This document shows positions 63,697 to 64,000 of a DNA stretch of 64,000 bases, piece after piece. A model generated the notes under the pieces. That model ran no database searches. It was not told where the DNA came from and saw only the letters and a list, made by a program, of their open reading frames with translations. The stretch is taken from contig NZ_MTBA01000001.1 in NCBI RefSeq assembly GCF_002150805.1, forward strand, positions 186,001 through 250,000, written 5' to 3'. A program made the position numbers and the translations under genes. This stretch comes from Oceanospirillum sanctuarii. GTDB taxonomy: Bacteria > Pseudomonadota > Gammaproteobacteria > Pseudomonadales > Halomonadaceae. How positions within the stretch are numbered: position 1 is the stretch's first letter; each line of letters starts with the position of its first letter.

Positions 63697-64000
63697 ATGG
63701 GATTGATGGAAGGACTGACACAGGGCGTTGCCCAGGGGATCCTGCACCAGTTGGTAGCCTTGCTGCTGGATCCGGTGATTATTCTGCTTCTGCTGGTCAC
63801 TCTGGTTTCGGTAGCTGACATAGGTTTGTTGCTGGGAGAGCGCTTTGGTGGCCTCAAAGCTGCCTCAAGTAAGCTCTCTCTGGATGAGTTGGAATACCAG
63901 TTAAAAAAACGGGTAGAACGCTCTGACTTTGTTACCCGTTTAGGCCCTATGCTGGGCTTGATGGGGACGCTGATTCCCCTTGGGCCGGGTCTGGCGGCTT
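63697..64000 (+). CDS. MotA/TolQ/ExbB proton-channel protein (5' part, cut by window end)
   Basis: The first 101 codons of a MotA/TolQ/ExbB-family protein, one base after the CobN-like stop. It shows an N-terminal transmembrane helix (DPVIILLLLVTLVSVADIGL), a cytoplasmic stretch with charged residues, and the family hallmark RLGPMLGLMGTLIPLGPGL where the channel helix starts. It probably couples proton-motive force to the CobN-like protein. The gene runs off the window, and a further partner (a DUF2149-type protein in related clusters) would be expected next. Confidence 0.9.
   Translation, partial: MGLMEGLTQGVAQGILHQLVALLLDPVIILLLLVTLVSVADIGLLLGERFGGLKAASSKLSLDELEYQLKKRVERSDFVTRLGPMLGLMGTLIPLGPGLAA

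Noticed and set aside
1-64000. tRNA, rRNA, CRISPR arrays, integrases and complete insertion sequences
   Set aside because: None could be recognised in the sequence or its translations, though tRNA detection by eye is imperfect.

Overview
The window reads as a chromosomal segment of a marine, heterotrophic gammaproteobacterium. The best guess is an Oceanospirillales/Oceanospirillaceae relative. That guess rests on a gab operon beside a TRAP transporter, a fadN-like beta-oxidation operon, a stand-alone second EF-G, BrnQ, many EamA exporters, and abundant chemotaxis, two-component and c-di-GMP genes. No rRNA, tRNA, CRISPR array or complete insertion sequence was seen. Genus-level placement is inference only.

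Layout. Positions 1-14300: a LysR regulator, then an AT-rich two-gene AAA ATPase + HNH nuclease cassette (Septu-like candidate phage defence) lying between that regulator's terminator and the gabT terminator. Next come gabD-gabT (GABA catabolism), a chemoreceptor, a second LysR regulator of the same 312-residue length, and a divergent TRAP transporter (dctP-dctQ-dctM). Positions 14300-24700: an EamA exporter, the ABC-F protein YbiT, an RsuA-type pseudouridine synthase, an AraC regulator divergent from an alpha/beta hydrolase, a HAD phosphatase, a cold-shock protein, SlyD and a GAF hybrid histidine kinase. Positions 24800-34400: an AraC regulator divergent from acyl-CoA dehydrogenase, thiolase, a HAD/enoyl-CoA hydratase fusion, an acyl-CoA ligase and an orphan Leu/Ile/Val-type binding protein. 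The two promoters carry matching 22-bp direct repeats that look like one regulon.

Positions 34400-41100: a compact minus-strand operon of ribbon-helix-helix protein, CYTH-like/CHAD protein, ParA-like ATPase and degenerate Nudix protein, suggestive of polyphosphate-granule handling or positioning; then small proteins and a second EF-G. Positions 41400-53500: transporters (EamA, BrnQ, YbfB-like MFS), a 7TM-DISM histidine kinase with its OmpR-type partner, a LysR/nitronate monooxygenase divergent pair, a DCC thiol protein, another EamA exporter and an Lrp regulator. Positions 53700-58500: two GGDEF-EAL proteins, one with a periplasmic c-type haem motif.

Positions 58900-64000: a cobalamin riboswitch followed by a secreted, membrane-anchored CobN-like chelatase subunit and the start of a MotA/TolQ/ExbB proton channel, cut by the window edge. 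This resembles Bacteroidetes HmuS/HmuU haem genes but under B12 control. It is the most interesting candidate for a poorly described system: a proton-motive-force-coupled periplasmic corrinoid or cobalt chelatase. A side theme is short degenerate tandem duplications (15-21 bp) in several intergenic regions and at the start of the thiolase gene.
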